A model generated the notes under the pieces. The model was not told the origin of the DNA and searched no databases. It saw only the letters and a program-made list of their open reading frames with translations. Positions 54,484-63,313 of a stretch of 64,000 nucleotides of DNA are shown here, piece after piece. A program made the position numbers and the translations under genes. The first letter of the stretch is position 1. Every line of letters begins with the position of its first letter. This DNA comes from Clostridium_S neuense (GTDB taxonomy: Bacteria; Bacillota; Clostridia; Clostridiales; Clostridiaceae): positions 124,001 to 188,000 of the forward strand of contig NZ_JBJIAA010000006.1 of NCBI RefSeq assembly GCF_045310695.1, read 5' to 3'.

Positions 54484-55470
54484 AACATATTGTTCCATGT
54501 CATTAAAATTTTTATAAGTTGAATAATCATTTATTTTTATAAACTCATGAGCAAATATATTAGAATACGGATTAAGCTTTCTCATTCTTTTTAAGTGCTC
54601 ATTTTTAACTCTAAAGGTACCTATATTTATATCTCTTATCTTGCTTCCATTTATAACCTTAAAAATATCGCAAACAAACTTTTTATATATTTCCTTAAAG
54701 TTATCTATCTTCATTATAGGCTCAATAGAAAGTCTAACTTGAACTCCTTTTTCAATAGCTAACTTTACATCCTCAAGCCTTTCACTTAAACTTGGAACTT
54801 TTAATTCATATTTTTCTATAACTTCATTCGGCAATATAGTCCAAGCAAATATAACATTGTTTGGTATATATAAATCTTTTACAGCTTTAAAATTTGTGCT
54901 TTTAGTTCTAACTTCTATAAGTAAATTTTTATTTTTTATCGCTGCCTCTATCCACCTTTTAACGAATCCAGTTATCTTTTCAAAGGCTAACAAATCCGAA
55001 TCATAAGATACGCATAAATAAATCTTTTTATTCGTACTTTCTTGCATAGCCCTAGTTATAAAATCCTCTATATTTACAAATATAACTATATTTCCAGATT
55101 GATATAGTCCTCTAAGATAACAATACTGGCAGCCATACATGCAATTAAGAATACTTGATGAATAGTAAAAATTTTCTTCTCCAAAATCCTCGCACATATC
55201 AGAACCTTTATATATAAAATTATTATGCTCAACCGCAAGTATTAAGTTTTGAGTCTTTTTTTGAATATTGTAATCTTGCTTTGCTCTATTAAATACATCT
55301 TTATAATTTTCCACATAAACTACAGTGCTATTTTTAAATTTACTCAATATATCCCTTGCAGCCTTAAATTTAATTGCAGATTTCTCAACATATATATGAG
55401 AAAATGAATTTAAATAACTAGCTTTCCCACATGGCTGATATGAGTTCATTAAAACATCTTCGTGACTCAC
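54439..55470 (-). CDS. splB: Spore photoproduct lyase-like radical SAM protein
   Basis: 343 residues. Radical-SAM iron-sulfur ligands C110-C114-C117 in CMYGCQYCYLRG, then FVNIEDF as in SplB. SPL repairs the thymine dimer spore photoproduct on germination. At the position where Bacillus SplB has the H-donor Cys141 I read SYDSDLLAFE, with Tyr; Cys153 lies just before. This alignment is by eye. Start uncertain: GTG at 55470 or ATG at 55449. The N-terminus overlaps the upstream gene by up to 53 nt. Confidence 0.8.
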   Translation of the reverse strand: MSHEDVLMNSYQPCGKASYLNSFSHIYVEKSAIKFKAARDILSKFKNSTVVYVENYKDVFNRAKQDYNIQKKTQNLILAVEHNNFIYKGSDMCEDFGEENFYYSSSILNCMYGCQYCYLRGLYQSGNIVIFVNIEDFITRAMQESTNKKIYLCVSYDSDLLAFEKITGFVKRWIEAAIKNKNLLIEVRTKSTNFKAVKDLYIPNNVIFAWTILPNEVIEKYELKVPSLSERLEDVKLAIEKGVQVRLSIEPIMKIDNFKEIYKKFVCDIFKVINGSKIRDINIGTFRVKNEHLKRMRKLNPYSNIFAHEFIKINDYSTYKNFNDMEQYVLRLFKEYVDKGKVF

Positions 55471-56230
55471 TTTTCACTTTCACCCTTATCTTTAAAAATT
55501 TTTCAAATTCAAACTTATTAAAAGCTCCTCTAAGTTTTAGTGCAATATAAGCCTTTTTAAATTGTATATTTTGACTTTCAGTAAGCTTCAAATTTTCATT
55601 TATGGTTGACATTATAAACTTATCCTTTTCAGTAAAAAATTCATCCTTTGAAATTGATTCAGTATAATAATCTATATAAACTTTTACTTTTTCTAAGTTT
55701 TGTCCAACAATCTTTTTTATGTAATCTCCATCTATTGATTTATTGTTAGAAGTATCAGACACTACTTTTATGACAGCTATTTGATGATGATACATAAATT
55801 TTAAGGCACTTTTAAAAAAAGCACTTCCCTCCATATCACATAAATCAGGTATTTGTCCATGTGAAACTACTCTTGAATGCGTTTCTAGATATGCTTCCTT
55901 AAATGGATGCTTTATTAATATATCTGGATAATATTCTTCGCCACTATCGACATCCTTTATTTTATTTATAAAAAACGCTTCCCCTTCCTCTCTTGAGTCA
56001 CTTCCGCATATACCTATATTAATAAATAAATCATTATTTTGGGGCTTATTCTGCGATAAAATATATCCAACTGCACAAGCGGCATTAATTTTGCCAGTAC
56101 CACTAATTATAAGCTTTACATTATCACCATCAAATTCCTGAAAACTCGATATATATGAATTCTTCTTAAGATGAAAATAAGAAATTATCTCTTCTGCTTC
56201 TTTATACAAACCACACAAAAAATATACCAT
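55418..56230 (-). CDS. Nucleoside phosphorylase/MTA nucleosidase-like protein
   Basis: 270 residues. The N-terminal two-thirds is a phosphorylase-superfamily fold: IISGTGKINAACAVGYIL, FINIGICGS and the nucleoside-binding CDMEGSAFFKSALKF, then VIKVVSDTSNNK. The last 60-70 residues are an extra lysine-rich helical tail. The reaction is probably cleavage of an N-glycosidic bond in a nucleoside; substrate unknown. It overlaps the splB-like gene and starts 1 nt from the ispE stop, so the three form one unit. Confidence 0.78.
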   Translation of the reverse strand: MVYFLCGLYKEAEEIISYFHLKKNSYISSFQEFDGDNVKLIISGTGKINAACAVGYILSQNKPQNNDLFINIGICGSDSREEGEAFFINKIKDVDSGEEYYPDILIKHPFKEAYLETHSRVVSHGQIPDLCDMEGSAFFKSALKFMYHHQIAVIKVVSDTSNNKSIDGDYIKKIVGQNLEKVKVYIDYYTESISKDEFFTEKDKFIMSTINENLKLTESQNIQFKKAYIALKLRGAFNKFEFEKFLKIRVKVKSESRRCFNELISAMWES

Positions 56231-56231
56231 T

Positions 56232-57074
56232 TTAAATCGTCCTCGTAATAAATGTTTCCGAATAATTTTCTTTCATGCTTTCAAAACATTTTTGAGCACT
56301 TAAACTATCTTCAAAAAAGCCAAACACAGATGGTCCACTTCCACTCATCATAGCCCCTAAAGCACCTAATCTAAGCATATCCTTCTTTATTTTATCAATA
56401 ATACCATATTTGCTTATAGTAACAGCTTCAAGCACATTTGCCATCTCTGTACTTACTAATTTAAGGTCATCATTTTTTACTGCATTCAATATCTTCTCTG
56501 TTTTTGGTTTTTTAACATTATTAAGATTATCATATTCATTATAAACCCATTTAGTAGATACACCGAATTTAGGTTTAACAACAACCAATATCTTGTTTTG
56601 AAATTTTCTTATGGGCATTATAACCTCTCCAATTCCTTTGCAAAACGCAGTACCACCATTTATACAGAACGGAACATCAGCACCTATTTTAGCCCCAAGT
56701 TTTTCAAGTTCTTTATCACTTACATTTACATTAAATATTTTTCTCATGGCCTTTAATACAGCTGCTCCATCGGCACTTCCTCCTCCAAGTCCAGCTGATG
56801 TAGGTATATTTTTATAAATATTAATGCTAACTCCTTCGCTTATTCCATATGTATTCATAAAAAGTTCAGCAGCTTTATAAGCTATATTTTTGTTGTTAGT
56901 AGGTATGTAACTTTTATTTGATTTCATTTTAATACCTTTTTCTATTTTATCTACGTCTATAAGATCATACAAATCTATACTTTGCATTATCATTTCAAGA
57001 AGATGATATCCATTTTCCTTTATCCCTACAATATCAAGTAATATGTTTATCTTTGCATAAGCTTTTATTCTCAT
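56232..57074 (-). CDS. ispE: 4-diphosphocytidyl-2-C-methyl-D-erythritol kinase
   Basis: 280 residues, GHMP kinase. Fourth step of the MEP isoprenoid pathway. ATP loop PTSAGLGGGSADGAAVL (about 89-105), N-terminal AYAKINILLDIVG and C-terminal GAMMSGSGPSVFG. Leads the nucleosidase/splB unit. Confidence 0.96.
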   Translation of the reverse strand: MRIKAYAKINILLDIVGIKENGYHLLEMIMQSIDLYDLIDVDKIEKGIKMKSNKSYIPTNNKNIAYKAAELFMNTYGISEGVSINIYKNIPTSAGLGGGSADGAAVLKAMRKIFNVNVSDKELEKLGAKIGADVPFCINGGTAFCKGIGEVIMPIRKFQNKILVVVKPKFGVSTKWVYNEYDNLNNVKKPKTEKILNAVKNDDLKLVSTEMANVLEAVTISKYGIIDKIKKDMLRLGALGAMMSGSGPSVFGFFEDSLSAQKCFESMKENYSETFITRTI

Positions 57075-57224
57075 TCTAAATTCCTCCTTGTGTAATGCCG
57101 CTGCAAACTTTTTTAAAACAACAACTATAAATTAATTTTTATTTTCCTTTAGTACATTATACCATTTTATACATTGCCGTAAATAATATTCATATAAATA
57201 CAAAACAATTATAAAATAAAAAAT

Positions 57225-57269
57225 GCGAAATAATAGTACTTGAAATAGTAATAAGTACTGTTATTTCGC
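57225..57269. terminator. Terminator downstream of sipL
   Basis: GCGAAATAA-t-AGTACTT (from 57225) pairs with AAGTACT-g-TTATTTCGC (to 57269); T-runs on both strands. Confidence 0.82.
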
Positions 57270-57275
57270 GCTTTT

Positions 57276-58838
57276 TTATATAATCGCTCTTCCTGGTATT
57301 AATAACTTTTGACCTTCTAAAACTTCATCTGAATTTTCCATACTATTTGCCTTTACTATATTTTCTACAGTAGTGCAATACCTTTTAGCTATTTTCCAAA
57401 GTGAATCCCCCTTTTGAGCTACATATATAGTTACGCTTGCCTTCTTTTCTGGAGCTCCTCCTTCTACTGGAACCACATTTACTATAAAGTCCTTATGCTC
57501 TGTATAAAAGACTCTAGATTCTAGCGAAACAACAGCCTTAACTAATATTGTATTAGCCTCAACAGCAGCTTCAATATTTTCTATATAAGCTTTTGAATTG
57601 CACATCATGTCAATTTTAGAACCAGGTATATCAACACTGCAGTTAAAAGGTATTTCTTCATTAAGTGCATAAACATACTTATCTGCATCCGATGTCCTAT
57701 AAACTACAGATGAATTTATAACGCCTTCCAATGCAACTTTATTCTCAACTAACTTTTGATCTGTAATGTTAACATTACCACTGCACATTATGACCTCTGA
57801 TGGCACTGGTGAATTCTCTTCAATTTCTAAATTTTCCTTTACTATAGTTTCTGAAAAGCCATGTCCATATACCATATTTACATCATAATTCTGCCTTTCC
57901 AATTTCAAATTACTTTGAGGCGAATACGCATCGTCTATTATGTTTGCATCTTCTTTTTTAATAAGTTCAACATCACATTTAACAAGTATGTCTGAATTTA
58001 TCGCTCTTCTTTCACCTAAATCATCTTCTTTTATATTAAATTCAGAAGCTCCAATTTCAAAGTCAACGCTGTAATCCATAGAAGGATCTGCTTCTTCAAC
58101 ATTTTCTTCCCCTGTAACTATTACATCATCACTTACAAAATTAATTTCTCTCGATTCTTTATCTCTATATAAAACACCTATATTTACAAATGCTTCAACT
58201 TGAACTTTACCCTCAAGTATTTTTATTTGCCTTTTGTGAATGTTTGCATCGTACTTAAGCACTTCATCTATCTGAGCTTTATCCATAGGTATTGTAATAG
58301 TAGATTTCCCTACTAAATCCATAGAAGATTTACTTATCAGTTTATCTAGCTTGCTCTCTTTTCTTAAAAATTGAATTTCTCCCGTTCCCAAGACATCACT
58401 TACCATTTGTATTTTACAAGGTTTTTCAATTTCTGCCGATATCTCAACAATACCTTCTACACCTATTTTTCTTTCATTTACAATATTACAATTCATATGT
58501 TCTACATAAGCATTAGCAAAACATGCCATATCATGCTCGGCCCCTGATATATCAACATAGTTTGAAAACTTAGATGTATATGCTACCCCACATACTTGAC
58601 TACTTTCATCTCCTACACCTAAATAAAGCACATTGAATTCTATGTTACCTTCAATATATACTTTATCCTGCATGATATCTGTATTCGTAACATTAGGCTT
58701 AGCATCAACCATAAGTATTTTTCTTACATCAGGCTGAGTATCAGGAATTATATATTCTTCTTTAACTACAGTATCCGACGTATTTTGTCCAATGACTTGA
58801 TTATAATCTATATTTTCCTTCAGCAGTTCAATACCCAT
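57276..58838 (-). CDS. sipL: SipL-like spore morphogenetic protein (DUF3794 repeats plus LysM)
   Basis: 520 residues. Three DUF3794-type beta modules (for example VIGQNTSDTVVKEEYIIPD near the start and VEGNIEFNVLYLG-like strands repeated), then a C-terminal LysM (about 470-517: YVAQKGDSLWKIAKRYCTTVENI ... LEGQKLLIPG; abbreviated). In C. difficile SipL binds SpoIVA and anchors the coat to the forespore. Monocistronic; mother-cell expression expected. Confidence 0.88.
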   Translation of the reverse strand: MGIELLKENIDYNQVIGQNTSDTVVKEEYIIPDTQPDVRKILMVDAKPNVTNTDIMQDKVYIEGNIEFNVLYLGVGDESSQVCGVAYTSKFSNYVDISGAEHDMACFANAYVEHMNCNIVNERKIGVEGIVEISAEIEKPCKIQMVSDVLGTGEIQFLRKESKLDKLISKSSMDLVGKSTITIPMDKAQIDEVLKYDANIHKRQIKILEGKVQVEAFVNIGVLYRDKESREINFVSDDVIVTGEENVEEADPSMDYSVDFEIGASEFNIKEDDLGERRAINSDILVKCDVELIKKEDANIIDDAYSPQSNLKLERQNYDVNMVYGHGFSETIVKENLEIEENSPVPSEVIMCSGNVNITDQKLVENKVALEGVINSSVVYRTSDADKYVYALNEEIPFNCSVDIPGSKIDMMCNSKAYIENIEAAVEANTILVKAVVSLESRVFYTEHKDFIVNVVPVEGGAPEKKASVTIYVAQKGDSLWKIAKRYCTTVENIVKANSMENSDEVLEGQKLLIPGRAII

Positions 58839-59018
58839 AACTATCCCTCCTCCAAAATACCTAATATATGTATATATCTTATAGCCTAAAATTATGATAT
58901 TTTTTTGTAATTATTATTATAATTTGAATTTATTGTAACGTGGTATATTTTTTTCTATTTTTATTTTTATTATTTCTTAAAATTTTGTTACTTTTGTATA
59001 TATAGTACGTTAATTCAC

Positions 59019-59047
59019 TTGACAATTAACCTCATTTAATATAATAT
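59019..59047 (+). promoter_or_regulatory. Orphan sigma-A promoter on the plus strand
   Basis: TTGACA (59019-59024), 17-bp spacer, TAATAT (59042-59047). No plus-strand reading frame follows before a terminator at 59110. Confidence 0.6.
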
Positions 59048-59053
59048 TATAAT

Positions 59054-59140
59054 TGGTTATTGACCATATAACCTCTCATAAATTCTCAATACCCTTTTAT
59101 ACCATAGTTGAAAGATGGACGTTAGCCATCTTTCTTTTTT
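59054..59140 (+). ncRNA. Candidate small RNA between sipL and veg
   Basis: Bounded by a TTGACA-N17-TAATAT promoter and a GAAAGATGG / CCATCTTTC hairpin followed by TTTTTT. About 87 nt, with an internal GGTTAT / ATAACC stem near its 5' end. No start codon with a ribosome site. Structure inferred; not matched to a known family. Confidence 0.45.
59110..59140 (+). terminator. Plus-strand terminator of the candidate small RNA
   Basis: GAAAGATGG (59110-59118), 7-nt loop, CCATCTTTC (59126-59134), then TTTTTT. Confidence 0.78.
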
Positions 59141-59170
59141 ATTTATCAAACTATATTTTAAATGACAAAT

Positions 59171-59200
59171 AAAAAAGCGATACTAAATTTATAGTATCGC
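59171..59200 (-). terminator. veg terminator
   Basis: GCGATACTA (59177-59185) and TAGTATCGC (59192-59200) with a run of A at 59171-59176, read as T on the minus strand; 5 nt after the veg stop. Confidence 0.88.
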
Positions 59201-59205
59201 TCCAA

Positions 59206-59442
59206 TTATGCTCCAAAAACTATTTGCACAGTTTTAGTTAATACGTCTGAATAACTATATGTCACTGTCCTCTGGTCATCATTCTCTAATCTTACAACAA
59301 AAATACTAGGGTATGTTTTTTCAATTACTCCACTATTAACGACAACTTTTTTTCTGCCGCCATTTGCTTTAAGCATTACCTTTTCACCAATGTGATTTTC
59401 TATATCGGCCTTTATGGATGCTAAACCATTTCCTTTTAACAT
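59206..59442 (-). CDS. veg: Veg protein
   Basis: 78 residues from the ATG at 59442 (GAGGGTG upstream). DUF1021 pattern: LASIKADIENHIGEKVMLKANGGRKK, then a small beta domain. In Bacillus veg is very highly transcribed and Veg promotes biofilm formation through SinR; its role in clostridia is unknown. A perfect consensus promoter precedes it. Confidence 0.93.
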   Translation of the reverse strand: MLKGNGLASIKADIENHIGEKVMLKANGGRKKVVVNSGVIEKTYPSIFVVRLENDDQRTVTYSYSDVLTKTVQIVFGA

Positions 59443-59470
59443 AATTAAAACACCCTCTTTCATGTTAATA

Positions 59471-59499
59471 ATTATAACTCATTATATAAATTTTGTCAA
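59471..59499 (-). promoter_or_regulatory. veg promoter (perfect consensus)
   Basis: TTGACA (59499-59494), 17-bp spacer, TATAAT (59476-59471) on the minus strand; both hexamers match the sigma-A consensus exactly. Upstream, 59549-59567, TTTGTGAAC occurs twice 10 bp apart, a possible operator shared with the divergent GNAT gene; the rest of 59500-59800 shows nothing I can name. Confidence 0.85.
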
Positions 59500-59800
59500 C
59501 TAAACTTATTATTTTATCAATGATTATGATGGTTGTCAACATTAATTTTTTGTGAACATTTGTGAACTTATAGCAATAAATTCAACTACAACTAATAGAT
59601 TATGATTTTTATATGTATATATTAGCTTTAAATAAGTTTTTCTTCGTTTTAAACCCATATACATAATAATTAACTAAATTACATATAATCATGCTAATTA
59701 TTTTGACTTATAGATATGACTTTTATCTTTAAAAACTAAATTTCAAATGGTATAATTATTAATAATTTATTTTCTTAAATTCAATTAGGAGGTACTAATA

Positions 59801-60253
59801 ATGGATTTTACAATACTCCAAACAAATAGTAATAATGCTGATTTTTCATATCTTGTAAATCTATTAGATGAAGATCTTTATCTAAGATATGGAGAAATGC
59901 AAAAAAAATATGATAAATATAACAAGGTAAATTTTATAAACGATGTAGTTATTATTTACGAAAATTCTATTCCAATTGCTTGTGGAGCTATTAAAGAATA
60001 TGATAATGCTTCTATGGAACTGAAACGCATATTTGTAAAAAAAGAATATAGAAGCAAAGGTCTAGCAAAACTATTAATAAGTAAATTAGAAGAAATTTCA
60101 GCCAAAAGAAACTATACATGTTTAATACTTCAAACAGGTTCAAAACAACCGGAAGCAATAAGTTTATATAAAAATTTAGGTTATAAAATTATAGACAACT
60201 ACCCTCCTTACATAGACGACTCTAATAGTATATGTATGAAAAAAATGTTATAA
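59801..60253 (+). CDS. GNAT-family N-acetyltransferase
   Basis: 150 residues. Acetyl-CoA motif A: ELKRIFVKKEYRSKGLAKLL (R-x-x-G-x-A variant), then motif B CLILQTGSKQPEAISLYKNLGY. The acceptor substrate is unknown. AGGAGG precedes the ATG. Followed by a weak hairpin terminator. Confidence 0.9.
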   Translation: MDFTILQTNSNNADFSYLVNLLDEDLYLRYGEMQKKYDKYNKVNFINDVVIIYENSIPIACGAIKEYDNASMELKRIFVKKEYRSKGLAKLLISKLEEISAKRNYTCLILQTGSKQPEAISLYKNLGYKIIDNYPPYIDDSNSICMKKML

Positions 60254-60307
60254 TACTTTTCTTTTATATTATTCCAAAAAAGATTTAAAATAATTCATAA
60301 TATAACA

Positions 60308-60354
60308 AAAAAGAGTTGCCACGAAATTGTCAATTTTCATAACAAACTCTTTTT
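60308..60354. terminator. Terminator between the GNAT gene and brnQ
   Basis: AAAAAGAGTT (60308-60317) and AACTCTTTTT (60345-60354) around a 27-nt loop. Confidence 0.55.
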
Positions 60355-60375
60355 ATATTTTACAGCTTATAAAAC

Positions 60376-61707
60376 TTATATTTCATTCTGTACAGTAATT
60401 TTATTCTTTGAAACAGAAATAACATATCCAACAAGCATTCCAAATATAGAAGGCACAATCCATCCTAATCCTTTTGAATAAAGCGGTATATAGTTAAAGA
60501 CAGCTGTAATAGAATCTATTTTCAATAATGCTTGATTAAGTGAATCTATAATACTAAATATAGATGTAAATAGCATGCCAAACGCATAGACACATTTAGA
60601 ACCATTAAACAAATTATTAAGCAAAAACATGACCATAAGTACAATTGCCATAGGATATATTGCATTTAAAACTGGTACCGATATTGCTAAAATCTTTGTA
60701 AGACCTACATTTGAAAAAATAAGACTTGAAACAGAAAGTATAACAACCCACGTTTTATACTTAATTTTAGTTGTCAACGTAGCAAAATATTCACTACAAG
60801 AAGTTACAAGTCCAACAGCAGTTGTTAAGCAGGCAAGCGAAAATATAACTCCAAGTACAAGTGCACCGTAATCTCCAAATAAGAAATTTGAAACGGCCGT
60901 TAATATTTCTCCTCCATTTTGAGCATTTAACGATATTCCCCTACTTGATGCTCCAACATAAGCAAGCATTGCGTAAATAATTATAAGAAATACTCCTGCT
61001 ATTATCCCTGCTTTACTGGAATATGATACAAGTGACTTTTCATTTTTTACTCCCATTAACTTTAAGGTTGAAGCAATAACAATTCCAAAATTCAAAGCCG
61101 CAATGGCATCCATTGTCATATACCCTTCAGAAAATCCTTTAAAAAATGGAAACAATGCATAATCCCCCTTAGGTGCAGCAAAGCTTCCTATTGGCTTAAT
61201 TAAGCTACAAATAAATACACCTGCTATCAAAACAAGCAATATAGGTGTTAGTACCTTTCCAAGACGATCTACAAGCTTAGTTGGTGTTAGGCTAAGCCAA
61301 AGTGTAATTCCAAAATAAATTAATGTGTATATAAAAAGTGGCAATGGACTGGTACCAAATCCTTTTGATAAAAAAGGTGCTAATCCCATTTGATATGCTA
61401 GGCTTCCTGTTCTTGGTATGCCCAAAAAAGGCCCTATAGAAAGATAAATTAAAATCGTAAAAACAATAGCGAAAACAGGATGCACATGACTTGCTAGCGC
61501 ATTTAATCCTTTTGATTTAGCTACAATTACAACTGCTAAGACTGGAAGTCCAACTGCTGAAATGATAAATCCACTAAACGCCAACACAACAAGTTTTCCA
61601 GATTGCTGTCCCAAAAACGGTGGAAATATTAAATTTCCAGCACCAAAAAACATGCAAAATAACATAAGACCAACAAAAAACAAATCCTTTTTAGATAATT
61701 CCTTCAT
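60376..61707 (-). CDS. brnQ: Branched-chain amino acid transporter BrnQ
   Basis: 443 residues from the ATG at 61707, which is 7 nt from GGAGG; an ATG two codons earlier abuts it. Twelve predicted helices. Family motif FCMFFGAGNLIFPPFLGQQ near the N-terminus and RTGSLAYQMG. Na+-coupled uptake of leucine, isoleucine and valine. Controlled by the T-box leader. Confidence 0.95.
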   Translation of the reverse strand: MKELSKKDLFFVGLMLFCMFFGAGNLIFPPFLGQQSGKLVVLAFSGFIISAVGLPVLAVVIVAKSKGLNALASHVHPVFAIVFTILIYLSIGPFLGIPRTGSLAYQMGLAPFLSKGFGTSPLPLFIYTLIYFGITLWLSLTPTKLVDRLGKVLTPILLVLIAGVFICSLIKPIGSFAAPKGDYALFPFFKGFSEGYMTMDAIAALNFGIVIASTLKLMGVKNEKSLVSYSSKAGIIAGVFLIIIYAMLAYVGASSRGISLNAQNGGEILTAVSNFLFGDYGALVLGVIFSLACLTTAVGLVTSCSEYFATLTTKIKYKTWVVILSVSSLIFSNVGLTKILAISVPVLNAIYPMAIVLMVMFLLNNLFNGSKCVYAFGMLFTSIFSIIDSLNQALLKIDSITAVFNYIPLYSKGLGWIVPSIFGMLVGYVISVSKNKITVQNEI

Positions 61708-61808
61708 TTTCATTCCTCCATTTTAAAAGTTTGAATATTAAAAATATTGCAAATATTTTTTATGAGTAGACGTATCCCCTCAAAGCAGGCAATTATATAT
61801 AAAACAAA

Positions 61809-61838
61809 AAACCCGCCCCCAAAATAAAGGGACGAGTT
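61809..61838 (-). terminator. T-box leader terminator
   Basis: Minus strand AACTCGTCCC pairs with GGGGCGGGTT (with G-U pairs), followed by TTTTTTG. Competes with the antiterminator that contains the T-box sequence. Confidence 0.88.
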
Positions 61839-62124
61839 ATAATCGCGTTACCACCCTGATTCCATAAATCAAAAGTACAACAAATACACTTGATTTATGA
61901 CAGCTCAATACGTACACTATCATACGTTCTCCTTTTAACGGTAGAGTTCCGTTAAAGCTTACTAAAATCTTTCAGCTTTACTTCTCCGGGATGATTTTCA
62001 GTTAAAACCTGAACATTAACTTTCACCAAATGTTAACTCTCTATATTGCCCTAATTTAACAATTAAAACATTCAGAACAGATACATAACTTACTTCTTTC
62101 CTTCATCAAATTTATTTACAATAT
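61809..62124 (-). promoter_or_regulatory. T-box riboswitch controlling brnQ
   Basis: The minus strand has the T-box AGGGTGGTAACGCG (near 61856-61843), a Stem I opening GGAAAGAAGTAAGTTATG, an extended Stem I with CTGAA/TTCAG pairing, and the terminator. ATC followed by A in GAAAATCATCCC is the best specifier candidate I see, which would read tRNA-Ile and fit a branched-chain transporter; this assignment is tentative. Confidence 0.92.
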
Positions 62125-62130
62125 ACATAA

Positions 62131-62159
62131 TTTATATCACAATGTCCAACTAATGTCAA
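62131..62159 (-). promoter_or_regulatory. brnQ/T-box promoter
   Basis: TTGACA (62159-62154), 17-bp spacer, TATAAA (62136-62131) on the minus strand. Confidence 0.82.
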
Positions 62160-62207
62160 ATATTTTTACAAATTTATATTTTAAATAAGTATCTCTTTAA
62201 ATTCACC

Positions 62208-63122
62208 TTAGGAAGCTTGCTCCGTTTTTTCATTATCATTCTCATTTTTATTTTCATTTCCTGCAAACATACTAAACACAATTCCACTTATAATTAAAAG
62301 TGCACCTATAATAAATCTTGCATTTATGCTTTCTCCAAGAAAAATAAAACCAAGAAAAACAGAAACCATAGGTTGTACAGGATAAAAAAGAGAACATTTT
62401 CCGGCTTCAATCATTGAAAGACTTTTATTCCAAAGTAAATGTGACAAGCCAGTACAAATAATTCCCATGTAAAGCAAACAAATTAAATTTGTCATTGTAA
62501 AAATTTCACCATGTGAAGTATTCATAAGTTCAAAAATTGAAGCTGGAGCTGAAAATATCATAGCAACAATTATAGCATAAGTTGTAACAGTAATAGCATC
62601 ATATTTTTGTGTAATACGGCGTACCATAACCGACATTAATGACCATGAAATAACGGATACTATAGAAAATGCAATTCCTAATAAAGCTCCTCCCTTGCCT
62701 GCTCCTCCAATAATTATATAAGCTCCTAAAACAGAGGCAATTACAGCGACAACCTTATTTAAAGTAATTTTTTCTTTTAAAATTGGAACAGCAAACGCAA
62801 TTATGAATACAGGATTCATTGAATTAATAAGTGAAGCAATGGATGCATTTGCAAGCTTTGTGCCTATCATTTGAGCACCTATTGAAATAAAATATCCAAA
62901 AAATCCAATAAGAAAAATATATTTGTAGTCCTTTTTTTCAATAACATCTCTTTTATTAATTTTAAGGATGCCTAAAAGCACAACTGCCGCTATTAAATAT
63001 CTAAAAAACAAAACAGTAACAGGTGGTATGCTTGCTAGTACAAATTTACTTACTACATATAAGCTTCCCCATGCACTAGTTGTAATAATTAAATATAAGT
63101 ACGCTAGTCTTTTGTTATTCAT
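62208..63122 (-). CDS. EamA/DMT-superfamily transporter
   Basis: 304 residues, ten helices in two EamA repeats (VTVLFFRYLIAAVVLLGIL and CSLFYPVQPMVSVFLGFIFLGE), ending in a charged Asn/Glu tail. Substrate unknown. It is not close to the EamA protein at 28-29 kb in its first helix region. The dispersed hairpin repeat lies just upstream in its leader. Confidence 0.9.
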   Translation of the reverse strand: MNNKRLAYLYLIITTSAWGSLYVVSKFVLASIPPVTVLFFRYLIAAVVLLGILKINKRDVIEKKDYKYIFLIGFFGYFISIGAQMIGTKLANASIASLINSMNPVFIIAFAVPILKEKITLNKVVAVIASVLGAYIIIGGAGKGGALLGIAFSIVSVISWSLMSVMVRRITQKYDAITVTTYAIIVAMIFSAPASIFELMNTSHGEIFTMTNLICLLYMGIICTGLSHLLWNKSLSMIEAGKCSLFYPVQPMVSVFLGFIFLGESINARFIIGALLIISGIVFSMFAGNENKNENDNEKTEQAS

Positions 63123-63141
63123 GCTTATTCCTCCCTATAGA

Positions 63142-63242
63142 TAAACCTACTCAACTATTGAAATTCACGTGCACCATAATGCCCAGAAGACGGCATTTTG
63201 TACAAATAAATTTCAAGTTTCAAGGTGTTTTATCTTTAAATA
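63142..63242. repeat. Dispersed structured repeat, copy B
   Basis: Second copy of the element at 6821-6920. Arms on the minus strand: TTGAAATT/AATTTCAA, TGTAC/GTGCA and AATGCC/GGCATT. It ends 20 nt before the EamA start codon, so it would form most of that gene's leader. Confidence 0.75.
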
Positions 63243-63313
63243 TACAAAACATTTTTATTATATACCCTTTTTGCGTACTTAACGAACTTTATAAACATAT
63301 TTTTCAAGCACAT

